A DNA stretch of 64,000 bases, from the NCBI RefSeq assembly GCF_000341105.1, contig NZ_ANBB01000059.1, positions 32,794 to 96,793 on the forward strand, written 5' to 3'. The notes under the pieces were generated by a model, which had not been told where the DNA came from, searched no databases, and was given only the letters and a program-made list of their open reading frames with translations. Within the stretch, counting starts at the first letter, position 1; every line of letters starts with the position of its first letter. Of the stretch, positions 52,329 through 60,648 are shown piece after piece. The stretch is from Nocardiopsis potens DSM 45234. GTDB lineage: Bacteria > Actinomycetota > Actinomycetes > Streptosporangiales > Streptosporangiaceae. Both the position numbers and the translations under genes were made by a program.

Positions 52329-53666
52329 CTAACCGATCAGGATTCCGGCGATGGCGGCGCTGAGCAGGTTGGCCAGGGTTCCGGCGAGGATCGCGCGCAG
52401 CCCCAGCTTGGCGATGGCCTTGCGCTGGTTGGGCGCCAGGCCGCCGAGGCCGCCGAGGAGCACCGCCATCGAGCCGATGTTGGCGAAGCCGCAGATGGTG
52501 AAGGTGACGATGGCGACCGTCTTGTCCGAGAGCTCGGCGATCTGCGGGGTGAAGTCCATGAAGGCCACGAACTCGTTGAGCACCAGCTTCTGGCCGAGGA
52601 AGCCGCCGGCGGTGACCGCCTCGTCCCACGGCACGCCGATGGCGAACATCAGCGGGGAGAAGATCCAGCCGAGGACCTTCTGGAAGCTCAGGTCCTCCAT
52701 GCCGAACAGGCCGCCGATCGCGCCGAGGCCCATGTTGAGCAGGGCGACCAGGGAGACGAAGGCGAGCAGCATGGCGCCGATGTTCAGCGCCAGCTTGAGG
52801 CCCTCGGAGGCGCCTCGGGCGGCGGCGTCGATGACGTTGTGCGGGCGCTCGTCCTCCTCCGCGGCGGGAGCCTCGGAGGCCGCGGCGGCCTTGCCGTCCT
52901 CGGCCTTCTCCCCGCCGGCGGAGCCGGCGCCCTCGCCGTCGGTGACCTCGGCGGGACCGCCGCCGACGGCGGTCTTCACCTCGAGCACTTCGCCCGCGGT
53001 GCTCTTCTCGGTCTCGGGCAGCATGATCTTGGCCATCAGCAGGCCGGCCGGGGCCGCCATGAAGGAGGCCGCGATCAGGTACTCCATGCTCGCGCCGAGC
53101 AGGTAGTAGCCGACCAGCACGCTGCCGGCCACGGTGGCCAGGCCGCCCACCATCACCGCGAACAGCTCGGAGCGGGTGAGCCGGCTCAGGTACGGCCGGA
53201 TCACCAGGGGGGCCTCGGTCAGGCCGAGGAAGATGTTGGCGGTGGCGTTCATCGACTCGGCCTTGCCGGTGCCGAGCAGCCACTGCAGGCCGCCGCCGAT
53301 GATCTTCACGACCCACTGCAGGATGTGCAGGTGGTACAGGACCGCGGTGAGCGAGGAGACGAAGATGACCACCGGCAGCACCTGGAAGGCGAAGATGGTG
53401 CCCTCCTCCGGCAGGAGGCTGCCGAACAGGAAGGCGATCCCCTCGCCGGAGGCGTCGATCAGCGACTGGAACCCGAGGGAGAGGGCCTGCAGTGCTGCCT
53501 TGCCGGGCTCCCAGTAGAGCACGACGATGGCGAAGACGACCTGGGCGAGCAGGGCGCCGATGACCGTGCGCGGTTTGATCGCGCGGCGGTCGGTCGAGAA
53601 GGCGAACGCGATGGCGAGGATGACCGCCATCCCGCCGATGCCCCAGAGCACGTTGGTCACGTCCAT
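52329..53666 (-). CDS. nupC: Concentrative nucleoside transporter (CNT/NupC family)
   Basis: A 445-residue symporter. Hydrophobic segments alternate through the protein. Family motifs include [35 protein letters not shown] and [10 protein letters not shown], plus [20 protein letters not shown]. An insertion of about 45 acidic, Ala/Glu-rich residues (roughly 225-270) lies between two halves and is longer than in enteric NupC. It imports nucleosides with H+ or Na+. It is transcribed with add. Confidence 0.94.
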   Translation of the reverse strand: MDVTNVLWGIGGMAVILAIAFAFSTDRRAIKPRTVIGALLAQVVFAIVVLYWEPGKAALQALSLGFQSLIDASGEGIAFLFGSLLPEEGTIFAFQVLPVVIFVSSLTAVLYHLHILQWVVKIIGGGLQWLLGTGKAESMNATANIFLGLTEAPLVIRPYLSRLTRSELFAVMVGGLATVAGSVLVGYYLLGASMEYLIAASFMAAPAGLLMAKIMLPETEKSTAGEVLEVKTAVGGGPAEVTDGEGAGSAGGEKAEDGKAAAASEAPAAEEDERPHNVIDAAARGASEGLKLALNIGAMLLAFVSLVALLNMGLGAIGGLFGMEDLSFQKVLGWIFSPLMFAIGVPWDEAVTAGGFLGQKLVLNEFVAFMDFTPQIAELSDKTVAIVTFTICGFANIGSMAVLLGGLGGLAPNQRKAIAKLGLRAILAGTLANLLSAAIAGILIG

Positions 53667-53681
53667 GCCCCCTCCCTTCTT

Positions 53682-53693
53682 GTAAACGATTAC
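53682..53693. promoter_or_regulatory. LacI-type operator-like site 1 (upstream of nupC)
   Basis: GTAAACGATTAC, a near-palindrome with central CG (10 of 12 symmetric), 16 bp upstream of the nupC start. Confidence 0.6.
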
Positions 53694-53827
53694 CGAGATC
53701 TAGCACACTCCAGGTGTGTTACAACTTTTGTCAAGCCCGGGTGTGCTTCACAGATCATCGTAAGACAGCTGGTGAACCCCTTACTGCAGGGGTAGAGCAG
53801 GGTTCGGAGAGGTCGCTCGCCGTCAAG

Positions 53828-53839
53828 GAAAACGGTTTC
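53828..53839. promoter_or_regulatory. LacI-type operator-like site 2 (upstream of lacI-like gene)
   Basis: GAAAACGGTTTC, a near-palindrome with the same central CG, about 37 bp before the regulator start. Confidence 0.6.
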
Positions 53840-53875
53840 TGAAAGCCCGCCCCGCGGCGGGTTCCGAGGAGGGGT

Positions 53876-54877
53876 GTGGTGTCGGTCACCATCAAGCAGG
53901 TCGCCGAGCGGGCCGGTGTGTCCGTCGCGACCGCCTCCCGGGCGCTCTCCGGAGGACGGGGCGTCCGCAAGGCCAACCGCGAGGCGGTGCTGCGCGCCGC
54001 CGAGGAGCTGGACTACAAGCCGAACGCGGTCGCCGCGGCGCTGCGCAGCCGGACCACGCGCACCATCGGCATGGTGGTGCCGCTCATCTCCAACCCGTTC
54101 TTCTCCACCCTGGTGGAGGAGGTCGAGCGGGAGGCCGAGCTGGGCGACCGCTGCCTGCTCCTGGCCACCTCGCACTACGACCCCGAGGCCGAGGCCCGGC
54201 GGCTGCGCACCCTGCTGGACCGGCAGGTCGACGCGCTGGTCGTGATCCCCTGCCACCAGGAGCGGAGCCGGGAGGCGTTCGAGGCCGCGGCGCGCCGGGT
54301 GCCCGCGGTCCAGCTCGACCTGAGCGTGGACGGCACCACCGCGAGCTGGGTCGGCGTGGACAACGGGGCCGGCATCCTGCGCCTGGTCGACCACCTGGTG
54401 GAGCAGGGGGCGCGCAGCCTCGCCTACATCGGCTCCGAGCCGACCGACTCCTCGGCGCGGGCGCGGCTGGACGGGTACCGGCGGGCCTCCGCGCGCTGCC
54501 CCGGACCGGCCGACCGGGTGCTGCTCGGCGACTTCAGCCTGGAATGGGGCCGCGCCGCCGCGCGCCGGCTGCTGGACGGAGGGGCGCCGCTGCCGGACGG
54601 CGTGGTCTGCGGCAACGACACCATCGCGCTGGGCGTGCTCCGGGAGCTGTCCGCGGGCGGCGTCCGGGTGCCGGCGGAGGTGATGGTCGGCGGGTTCGAC
54701 GACATACCCTTCGCCGCGCTGGCCGAGCCGGCCCTCACCACGGTCCGCCAGCCGCAGGACCGGCTCGCCGCCGAGGCGCTGCGCACCGTCATCGGCATGC
54801 TGGAGGGCGGCGCGGAGCCGAACCGGCGGGTGGCGGTCGTCCCCGAGCTCGTGGCCCGCGCCTCCACCGCCCGCTGA
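53876..54877 (+). CDS. LacI-family transcriptional regulator
   Basis: A 333-residue repressor. The HTH (TIKQVAERAGVSVATASRALS) and hinge region (LDYKPNAVAAALRSRTTRTIG) are canonical. The periplasmic-binding-like sensor domain follows (MVVPLISNPFFSTLVEEVE; VCGNDTIALGVLREL; VGGFDDIPFAAL). GTG 53876 or the next GTG is the start. It is divergent from nupC-add and lies next to two operator-like near-palindromes, so it probably represses nucleoside salvage. Its inducer is likely a nucleoside or derivative (inference). Confidence 0.93.
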   Translation: MVSVTIKQVAERAGVSVATASRALSGGRGVRKANREAVLRAAEELDYKPNAVAAALRSRTTRTIGMVVPLISNPFFSTLVEEVEREAELGDRCLLLATSHYDPEAEARRLRTLLDRQVDALVVIPCHQERSREAFEAAARRVPAVQLDLSVDGTTASWVGVDNGAGILRLVDHLVEQGARSLAYIGSEPTDSSARARLDGYRRASARCPGPADRVLLGDFSLEWGRAAARRLLDGGAPLPDGVVCGNDTIALGVLRELSAGGVRVPAEVMVGGFDDIPFAALAEPALTTVRQPQDRLAAEALRTVIGMLEGGAEPNRRVAVVPELVARASTAR

Positions 54878-54912
54878 TCTCCCCGGCCCTCCCCTCCCCC
54901 GCGTTGCAGAAA

Positions 54913-54955
54913 AAGGGGGAGGTGAGGAGCCTTCTTCACTCCTCTCCTCCCCCTT
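54913..54955. terminator. Bidirectional terminator between lacI-like gene and wrbA
   Basis: Long imperfect stem: AAGGGGGAGG-TGAGGAG (54913-54929) with CTCCTCTCCTCCCCCTT (54939-54955), 9-nt loop with TTCTTC, between convergent genes. Confidence 0.8.
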
Positions 54956-54973
54956 CGCGGGGACCCGGCCGGG

Positions 54974-55591
54974 TCAGAGGCTCCCGCCGGACTTGAGCGC
55001 ACCGGCGATCCGGACCACGCGCTTGGCCTGGACCTGGGCGGCGGTGCGGGTGGTGTCGTCCACCGGCAGGTTGCCCTGGCCGTCCACGTGCGAGGTGCCG
55101 TACGGGTTGCCGTCGGCGAACTTGCTGGCGTCGGTGTAGCCGGGGGGAACGATGATCCCGCCGAAGTGGTAGAAGGTGTTCGACAGCGCCAGCAGGGTGC
55201 TCTCCTGGCCGCCGTGCAGGGTGGCGGAGGACGCGAACCCGCTGTACACCTTGTCGGCCAGCAGCCCCTGGGCCCACTGCGGGCCGAGCGTGTCGATGAA
55301 CTGCTTGAGCTGCGAGGCGATGTTGCCGTAGCGGGTCGGCGAGCCGAAGATCACGGCGTCGGCCCAGACCACGTCGTCCGCGGCGGCCTCGGCGATGTCC
55401 TTGGTGGCCTCGGCGTTGGCGGCCCAGGCCGGGTTGCTCTGGATCGCGGCCTCCGGGGCGAGCTCGGCGGCCTTGCGCAGCCGCACCTCGGCGCCCTCCT
55501 TCTCAGCGGCCTCGGCGATCTCCCGGGCGATCGTGCTGATCGTGCCGGTCGAGGAGTAGTAGATGACGCTGAGCTTGACGGTCTCGCTCAT
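54974..55591 (-). CDS. wrbA: NAD(P)H:quinone oxidoreductase, WrbA family
   Basis: A 205-residue flavodoxin-like protein. The FMN phosphate loop is in IYYSSTGTISTIAREIA. FGSPTRYGNIASQLKQFID and the HGGQESTLLALSNTFYHFG segment are the WrbA signatures. It reduces quinones by two electrons, limiting redox cycling. The ATG at 55591 is chosen. A GGAAT-N18-TTT sequence upstream resembles a weak SigR-type promoter. Confidence 0.92.
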   Translation of the reverse strand: MSETVKLSVIYYSSTGTISTIAREIAEAAEKEGAEVRLRKAAELAPEAAIQSNPAWAANAEATKDIAEAAADDVVWADAVIFGSPTRYGNIASQLKQFIDTLGPQWAQGLLADKVYSGFASSATLHGGQESTLLALSNTFYHFGGIIVPPGYTDASKFADGNPYGTSHVDGQGNLPVDDTTRTAAQVQAKRVVRIAGALKSGGSL

Positions 55592-55637
55592 GTTCGGTGC
55601 ACCCTTCGAAAGGTCGCGTTCGGTGACTGCTTCCTAG

Positions 55638-55663
55638 AAAGATAATGCCTCGTGGTTTATTCC
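55638..55663 (-). promoter_or_regulatory. SigR-like promoter candidate before wrbA
   Basis: On the minus strand, GGAAT (55663-55659), 18 nt, then TTT (55640-55638). The -10 differs from GTT at the first base, so this is only a candidate. Confidence 0.35.
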
Positions 55664-55729
55664 CGCGCCAGAGGAACGGGGTGGATGTGACCGGAGGCAT
55701 ATCGGGCGGGCCGGGGTAACCTGTGCGCC

Positions 55730-56185
55730 GTGAAGACGCTGCTGCGGAGCCGGCGGAGGGCGCGCCCGATCTGGGCGGTCGCCCTGATCGTCGCGCTCGC
55801 GCTGCACTGCGTCTGCATCGTCTGCCTGGCCGCCGCGGCCGAGGCGCAGGAGGCCCGGGCCGTCGCGGAGGCGGGCGCCGCCGCACCGGCGGACCCCGGC
55901 GCCCAGACCGATCAGGACGGCGACCACTCGGCGAGCTGCGACGCCGGGCAGGCGGTGGCGAGCCCGTTCGGCCCGGCCGGGGCCGACAGCGGGGGCAAGG
56001 CGCCGAGCGACCACCGCACCGGCTCCACCGCGGTCATGCTCTTCCTGCTGTTCAGCGTGGCGCTGGGCGGCGCGCTCTGGACGGCGCCGCGGTTCCGGCG
56101 GCCGCCGCCGGCCCGCGCCCCCGCCCACATCTGGCGCCCCAGCGGCTTCCGGCTGCTCACCACCCTCTGCATCCAGAGGGTCTAG
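55730..56185 (+). CDS. Small two-TM protein with Cys/His residues
   Basis: A 151-residue protein starting at GTG 55730. A basic N-terminus leads to a first hydrophobic helix (VALIVALALHCVCIVCLAAAA) containing HC-V-CIVC. An acidic loop has HSASCDAG. A second helix (TAVMLFLLFSVALGGALW) is followed by a basic tail ending CIQRV. No family is recognised. It lies 80 bp before the dsbA-like gene on the same strand, which suggests, but does not show, a link to disulfide metabolism or metal handling. Confidence 0.62.
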   Translation: MKTLLRSRRRARPIWAVALIVALALHCVCIVCLAAAAEAQEARAVAEAGAAAPADPGAQTDQDGDHSASCDAGQAVASPFGPAGADSGGKAPSDHRTGSTAVMLFLLFSVALGGALWTAPRFRRPPPARAPAHIWRPSGFRLLTTLCIQRV

Positions 56186-56265
56186 AGGTCTGCGCGCCGC
56201 GTCCCCGCGGGCCGGCGCGCCATCACCAGTCGAACTCCGTCGAAACGACCGACCCTGGTGAGGAC

Positions 56266-56925
56266 ATGACCAGAAATCTCAGCATCACCCTCGGACTCCT
56301 GCTCGTACTGGCCCTCGGCTTCGGCGTGTTCGCCGTGGTCCGGGCCGCCACCGGCGACACCGGCTCGGCCGCGGCCGAGCGGGTCCCCGAGGAGCTCCTG
56401 GTCCGGGAGAACAGCCACTACCTGGAGAAGAACGAGGACGCGAAGGTCACCGTCGTCGAGTTCCTCGACTTCGAGTGCCCGGCCTGCGGGCAGCAGTACC
56501 CGGTGATGGAGGACATCAAGGAGAAGTACGAGGGGCGGATCGACTTCGTGATCCGCTACTTCCCGCTGCCCGGCCACGTCAACGCCGAGGCCTCCGCGGC
56601 CGCGGCGGAGGCCGCCGCCCGGCAGGACGCCTTCGACGAGATGTACTCCAAGCTCTTCGAGACCCAGCAGGAGTGGGCCGGGGCGAGCGAGCCCACCCCG
56701 CAGGTGTTCGTCGGCTACGCCGAGGAGCTCGGGCTCGACGTGGAGCAGTTCACCCAGGACATGCAGGACCCGGAGGTCCTGGAGCGGATCAAGGCCGACA
56801 TCCCGGACGGCACCGAGGCCGGGGTGTCGGGCACCCCGACCATCTTCGTCAACGGCCTGCCGATGTCCTCGATGCCCAGCGAGAAGGAGCTGAGCCGGGT
56901 CATCGACAAGGAGCTGGAGTCGTGA
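56266..56925 (+). CDS. DsbA-like thioredoxin-fold oxidoreductase, membrane-anchored
   Basis: A 219-residue protein. An N-terminal helix (ITLGLLLVLALGFGVFAVV) anchors it outside the membrane. The thioredoxin fold has CPAC (Cys71-Cys74) and the cis-Pro segment GVSGTPTIFVNG (Pro191). The ATG at 56266 has GAGGAC upstream. It likely introduces disulfides into exported proteins. Its stop overlaps the VKOR start as GTGA, so the two are coupled. Confidence 0.9.
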   Translation: MTRNLSITLGLLLVLALGFGVFAVVRAATGDTGSAAAERVPEELLVRENSHYLEKNEDAKVTVVEFLDFECPACGQQYPVMEDIKEKYEGRIDFVIRYFPLPGHVNAEASAAAAEAAARQDAFDEMYSKLFETQQEWAGASEPTPQVFVGYAEELGLDVEQFTQDMQDPEVLERIKADIPDGTEAGVSGTPTIFVNGLPMSSMPSEKELSRVIDKELES

Positions 56926-57617
56926 CCGCCGGCCGCTCCCCCGCCGAGGGCGTCCCGCCCTCCGGCGGGCCGGCCGCCTCCCCCGCCGAGGCCGTTCCGG
57001 CCTCCGCCGGACCGGCGGCCGAGGAGACGCCGATCATCGGCCGCGCGCTGCCCTGGCTGCTCGCGATCGGCGGCGCGATCGGCGTGCTCGCCGCGTTCGC
57101 CCTGGCGGTGGAGAAGATCAACACCCTGCGGGACAGCGCCTACGTGCCGACCTGCAGCATCAACCCGGTACTCAGCTGCGGGACGGTGATGGACACCCCC
57201 ACCGCGGAGGTGTTCGGCTTCCCCAACCCGTTCCTGGGCATCGGGGCGTTCGCGGTCGTCACCACGATCGGCATGGCGATGCTGTCCGGCGCGAGGTTCG
57301 GCCGCTGGTTCTGGATCGGCCTCCAGGCGGGTGTGCTGTTCGGCATCGGGTTCGTGCACTACCTGATCTTCCAGAGTCTGTACGAGATCAAGGCGCTCTG
57401 CCCGTACTGCATGGTGGTCTGGACGGTGATGATCCCGATCTTCACCTACACCACCCTGGACAACGTCCGCACCGGCCGAATCCCCCTCCCCAAGGGGGCC
57501 CGCTCGGCTGCGGGGGTGCTGATCCGCAACCACACGGTGGTGCTCACCGTCTGGTACGTACTCGTCATCGCCGCCATCGGCCAGGCGTTCTGGAGCTACT
57601 GGAGCACGCTCATCTGA
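56922..57617 (+). CDS. Vitamin K epoxide reductase (VKOR) homologue
   Basis: A 231-residue membrane protein. A Pro/Ala/Ser-rich N-terminus of about 40 residues precedes about five hydrophobic segments. The loop Cys pair is Cys78/Cys86 (TCSINPVLSCG) and the quinone-site pair is Cys160/Cys163 in CPYC. VKOR reoxidises DsbA with quinone, replacing DsbB in actinobacteria (family knowledge). The GTG at 56922 overlaps the dsbA-like stop. The pair forms a compact oxidative-folding operon. Confidence 0.93.
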   Translation: MTAGRSPAEGVPPSGGPAASPAEAVPASAGPAAEETPIIGRALPWLLAIGGAIGVLAAFALAVEKINTLRDSAYVPTCSINPVLSCGTVMDTPTAEVFGFPNPFLGIGAFAVVTTIGMAMLSGARFGRWFWIGLQAGVLFGIGFVHYLIFQSLYEIKALCPYCMVVWTVMIPIFTYTTLDNVRTGRIPLPKGARSAAGVLIRNHTVVLTVWYVLVIAAIGQAFWSYWSTLI

Positions 57618-57619
57618 TG

Positions 57620-57658
57620 CGTTCGAGGCCCTCGGATTCCTTCCGAGGGCCTCGAACG
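57620..57658 (+). terminator. Terminator after the DsbA-VKOR pair
   Basis: A perfect 17-bp stem (57620-57636 with 57642-57658) and 5-nt loop immediately after the VKOR stop. Confidence 0.85.
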
Positions 57659-57679
57659 GAAGGTAGGCTCCTTCCGGGA

Positions 57680-57697
57680 TTGCATCAGGTAATGCAA
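57680..57697. repeat. Inverted repeat TTGCAT / ATGCAA
   Basis: 6-bp arms around a 6-nt spacer, between two terminators; possible protein site. Confidence 0.4.
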
Positions 57698-57737
57698 CGC
57701 GGACGGCCCCGGCTCAGCAGCCGGGGCCGTCCGCGTT
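57696..57737. terminator. Bidirectional terminator before the DUF397 gene
   Basis: A perfect 19-bp stem (57696-57714 with 57719-57737), 4-nt loop, A and T ends on both sides, between convergent genes. Confidence 0.88.
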
Positions 57738-57745
57738 TGCGAGGG

Positions 57746-57946
57746 TCATAGGGCCCTGTTCTTCACAGAGCGGAGGAAGGCCTGCCACTCGGTCCCTCCG
57801 AACCCGATGTGGCCGAGATTCCGGTTCTGGGTGTCTCGAACGGCGGCGCCGTCCGGGAGGTCGGCGACTTCGACGCACCCTTCGGTGCGCGCACCGCTGT
57901 AGGAGGACTTGCGGAACTTCAGGTGGGTACGGGATCGGGATCGCAT
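57746..57946 (-). CDS. DUF397 protein, first
   Basis: A 66-residue protein with the DUF397 core FRKSSYSGARTEGCVEVADL and AAVRDTQNRN, ending WQAFLRSVKNRAL. The ATG at 57946 (MRSRSRTHLKFRK) is chosen. DUF397 proteins are small partners of XRE regulators in actinomycetes; one mechanism proposed is anti-repressor or toxin-antitoxin-like control (family knowledge, unresolved). A second DUF397 gene lies 183 bp upstream. Confidence 0.85.
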   Translation of the reverse strand: MRSRSRTHLKFRKSSYSGARTEGCVEVADLPDGAAVRDTQNRNLGHIGFGGTEWQAFLRSVKNRAL

Positions 57947-58082
57947 TCGGCGGGTCCTTAGTCGATGAGGCCGCTCAGGAGCTGTCCGGGGCAAATACAT
58001 GCTCATCATCCCAGTTCGCCGTCCGCTCAGCAGGCAGTGGAATACAGTGGACGACCCCTTGGGGTTGTTTCAGATGCACCGC

Positions 58083-58108
58083 GGCCCCCGGAGATCCTTC
58101 CGGGGGCC
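58083..58108 (-). terminator. Terminator after the second DUF397 gene
   Basis: GGCCCCCGGA pairs with TCCGGGGGCC around a 6-nt loop, just beyond the DUF397 stop at 58130 on the minus strand. Confidence 0.75.
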
Positions 58109-58129
58109 GTCGGTGTGTCTACCGGGCGG

Positions 58130-58315
58130 TCAGAGCCGCTCGGCCTTGACCTCGCGGAGGAACGCCGACCACTCGTCGGCGGCGAACCGGAGATGCCCGG
58201 CACCGGGGTTCTGCGAATCGCGCACCGCAGCGCCGCTGGGCAGGTCGGCGACCTCGACGCAGTTGTTTCCGCTGCCGCTGTAGCTCGACTTGCGGAAGGT
58301 CAGGGGGTCACTCAT
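58130..58315 (-). CDS. DUF397 protein, second
   Basis: A 61-residue protein, MSDPLTFRKSSYSGSGNNCV then EVADLPSGAAVRDSQNPGAG and WSAFLREVKAERL. The ATG at 58315 overlaps the end of the upstream XRE gene by 8 nt, so the two are translationally coupled. It is about as conserved with the first DUF397 as members of the family are. Confidence 0.88.
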   Translation of the reverse strand: MSDPLTFRKSSYSGSGNNCVEVADLPSGAAVRDSQNPGAGHLRFAADEWSAFLREVKAERL

Positions 58316-59174
58316 CGGCACTACTTCCTAGCGATTGCGCGACGTCTCTGATGAACGCGACGGACTCGGCCCCGGGGAGCGCGCTCGCCGATGCGTGTGC
58401 GAACACCCGGGTGAACCGCGCGACCTCCTCCGGCCGCTCCAGGATCAGGCTAGCCGCATACGTTTCGGTGTAGGCGATGCTCGGGTCGAGGGGCTCGGCG
58501 AAGTCCATGATCACGAGCGCGCCCATGTTAGCGGCGTGGGACCCGGCTGCGAACGGGAGGACCTGGACCGTCACGCCCTCTCGCGTCGCCATTCGCACGA
58601 GGTGGCGCAGCTGTGCGCTCATCACTTCGGGCGTACCGATCGGGCGCCGGAGCGCGGCCTCGTCGATGATCGCCCAGTACTCCGGCGGGTCGTGCCGGTT
58701 GAGGATCTGCTGCCGCTCCATCCGGGCGGCGACCCGCGCCGTGATCGCCTCATCGTCATGCGCCTGCCCGCCGCGGATCACCGCCTCGGCGTACTCCGGG
58801 GTCTGCAGCAGTCCCGGGATCACCTGCGGCTCGAAGGTGCGGATCGCCGACGCTTCGGCCTCGAAGTCGGGCAGCTGGTCGGTGAAGACCCCCTTGTACT
58901 GCGACCACCACCCCCGATCTTTGGCATCGCGCGCGAGCTGGTGCAGCGCCTCGCGCTCGGCGGGGTCGTCCACCTTGTACAGGTCGAGAAGCGCATCGAG
59001 GTCTGCCGACTTGATCCGACGGGTCTCTGCGGCCTCGAACCGGCCGAGCTTCGTCCCGGACCAGCCGAGGGTCTTCGCAGCGTCGGTGATCTGATGACCG
59101 GCGTGCTCCCGCCGCCGGCGAAGCTCTCCGGCGAGCCGCCGCAGGCGGACGGTGGGGCTGTGGACTCTGCGCAT
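58308..59174 (-). CDS. XRE-family HTH regulator with DUF5753
   Basis: A 288-residue protein. Residues about 10-65 form an XRE helix-turn-helix (RRLAGELRRRREHAGHQITD and LGWSGTKLGRFEAAETRRI). The rest matches DUF5753, with EPQVIPGLLQTPEYAEAVIRG and RQQILNRHDPPEYWAIIDEAAL. Such proteins pair with DUF397 genes and respond to unknown cues. The ATG at 59174 is used. Upstream, two copies of TCTGCAGTCTGCA (59202 and 59231) are candidate self-binding sites. Confidence 0.92.
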   Translation of the reverse strand: MRRVHSPTVRLRRLAGELRRRREHAGHQITDAAKTLGWSGTKLGRFEAAETRRIKSADLDALLDLYKVDDPAEREALHQLARDAKDRGWWSQYKGVFTDQLPDFEAEASAIRTFEPQVIPGLLQTPEYAEAVIRGGQAHDDEAITARVAARMERQQILNRHDPPEYWAIIDEAALRRPIGTPEVMSAQLRHLVRMATREGVTVQVLPFAAGSHAANMGALVIMDFAEPLDPSIAYTETYAASLILERPEEVARFTRVFAHASASALPGAESVAFIRDVAQSLGSSADE

Positions 59175-59201
59175 GCCCGCAAGTCTAGAGCGAAATCAAA
59201 T

Positions 59202-59243
59202 TCTGCAGTCTGCAAAATAAGGGTTGAAAATCTGCAGTCTGCA
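59202..59243. repeat. Two 13-bp direct repeats, candidate XRE operators
   Basis: TCTGCAGTCTGCA at 59202-59214 and again at 59231-59243, period 29 bp. Each contains TGCA-GTC-TGCA, an inverted repeat. They sit between divergent XRE and small-ORF starts. Confidence 0.7.
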
Positions 59244-59289
59244 TGTCAATCTATTGGCACTTGGGAACTGTAAGTGAAGGACTGATCAC

Positions 59290-59538
59290 ATGCAGGCTTC
59301 ACGTGTCAAAAGTAGGGGCTGGGGGCGGCCCGGTCTCCGGAAACGCGTACCGACCTCGCACCCGATGCGCATCCGGTGGCCGGAGTGGGAGTTCGGCGTC
59401 CTCCCCGACGGCCGCCGCTACGCCCGTCGCGGTCTCCGCATCGTGACCGGCCCGTCGCTCGGCCACCTCGACCGGGTGCTCCGGGCCGAGCCGCTCGCCG
59501 GGTCCCGGCGCGTCCTGGAATGGGGGATGGCCGCATGA
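59290..59538 (+). CDS. Small hypothetical protein, divergent from XRE
   Basis: An 82-residue basic protein. ATG 59290 has AAGGA 9 nt upstream; an internal ATG at 59365 is another option. The C-terminal half RWPEWEFGVLPDGRRYARRG then VTGPSLGHLDRVL is the best-ordered part. No family is recognised. Its stop overlaps the next small gene as ATGA. Genes of this type are common beside XRE-DUF397 in actinomycetes. Confidence 0.62.
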   Translation: MQASRVKSRGWGRPGLRKRVPTSHPMRIRWPEWEFGVLPDGRRYARRGLRIVTGPSLGHLDRVLRAEPLAGSRRVLEWGMAA

Positions 59539-59867
59539 CCGCCCCGCGCCGGCGCAGGTCCGTCACCGCCTCGCCCGACCGGCACCCCTGCCCCGAGCTG
59601 CGCGAAGCCTTCGGCCCCCGCGGGTGGACCTTCTTCCGCACCGGGCGCGGCCACGAGGAGCTCCTCGTGCACGCAGTGTTCGCCCGCACCCTCCCGCACA
59701 GCGAGGCGCTCGGCCTCCGCGAACACATCGCCGCCCCGCTCCCCCAGCTGCCGGCCGAGCTCGACCTCCAGGCCGTCGTCATCGAAGGCCACGCCAAGGT
59801 CTGCCGGAAGTGCGCGCAGGTGTTCGAGGTGGCATGCCGCAGCGCCATGGGCACCCTCCTCCCCTGA
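59535..59867 (+). CDS. Small hypothetical protein, second
   Basis: A 110-residue protein: TASPDRHPCPELREAFGPRG, GRGHEELLVHAVFARTLPHS, and a C-terminal CRKCAQVFEVACR with three Cys, possibly a metal site. ATG 59535 overlaps the stop of the previous gene. Likely co-expressed from the divergent promoter that faces XRE. Function unknown. A hairpin terminator follows. Confidence 0.66.
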   Translation: MTAPRRRRSVTASPDRHPCPELREAFGPRGWTFFRTGRGHEELLVHAVFARTLPHSEALGLREHIAAPLPQLPAELDLQAVVIEGHAKVCRKCAQVFEVACRSAMGTLLP

Positions 59868-59877
59868 CCCCCGGACC

Positions 59878-59911
59878 GGGCCCGTGCGGCGAGAGGGGGC
59901 CGCACGGGCCC
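59878..59911 (+). terminator. Terminator after the small-ORF pair
   Basis: A 13-bp GC stem (59878-59890 with 59899-59911), 8-nt loop, about 10 nt after the stop. Confidence 0.75.
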
Positions 59912-59954
59912 TCGAACCCCGCCGTCCACCTGGAACTCCAGCACTGCGCGGACA

Positions 59955-60175
59955 ACGTCGCCCCACGGGGTCGAGGTCCAAACCAGCGGTGACGGCAAGG
60001 GAAGGGCCGGGGCGCGCAGGCGGCCGCCCGGGCGCGGCGCCTCACGGGGCGGGGTTCAAGCGGGCGGCGAGGGCGGGTGAGGGACCGGCCAGTCGGTCGG
60101 CGCGGCGCCCCACGGGGTCGGGGTTCAGGCCGGCGGCGGGGGCGGCGGTGGGGACCGGCTGGTCGGTCGTGTGCG
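59955..60175 (-). repeat. Left repeat array (period about 68-71 bp)
   Basis: Degenerate tandem copies of a GC-rich unit. The anchor GCGCGGCGCC recurs at 60032 and 60100, followed by CACGGGG and GGTTCA, and a weaker copy starts near 59960. It is the reverse complement of the right array. Confidence 0.7.
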
Positions 60176-60648
60176 GCAGAGCAGGGAGGGGCGGTCGGGG
60201 CGCCGGGGCCGGCCGCCTCTGAAACCGCCGCACCTCTCCGACCTGGGTGAATACGCAGGGTGATGGCGGGGTGGGGTGCCCGGCGCACCGCGAGAGCACC
60301 CCGGTGATTCCCGAGCGCGCATCCCGGCCCGGATCGGCCCCCGGCAGGCCTGAACTGCCCCGATCGGGCCGGTGGTGAGGGGTTCGAGCCGCCCGCAAGG
60401 CCGCAAAGCAGGGGCCCGAAACCAGGGAGGAGCAGAGGCGGGGGCGAGATGCCGCTTTTGTCCTGCCGAGAGGGCCCGCCTTGGCCACTCCGGGTAACCG
60501 GAGAGGGGGGAACGGGGGCTTCGGGGCTCACTACTCGCTGGTAGATGTAATCGGGGCGCTGCGGAGGTGCGCAGGGCGCCCCTGCTCCCGCCCGATCCCC
60601 GCCACGAACCGGGCATATGAGATAAGGCCACCCTGGTGGGCGCGGGCC

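Noticed and set aside
59297..59310. TTCACGTGTCAA resembling parS
   Set aside because: It breaks the palindrome after the core and is far from the par cluster.
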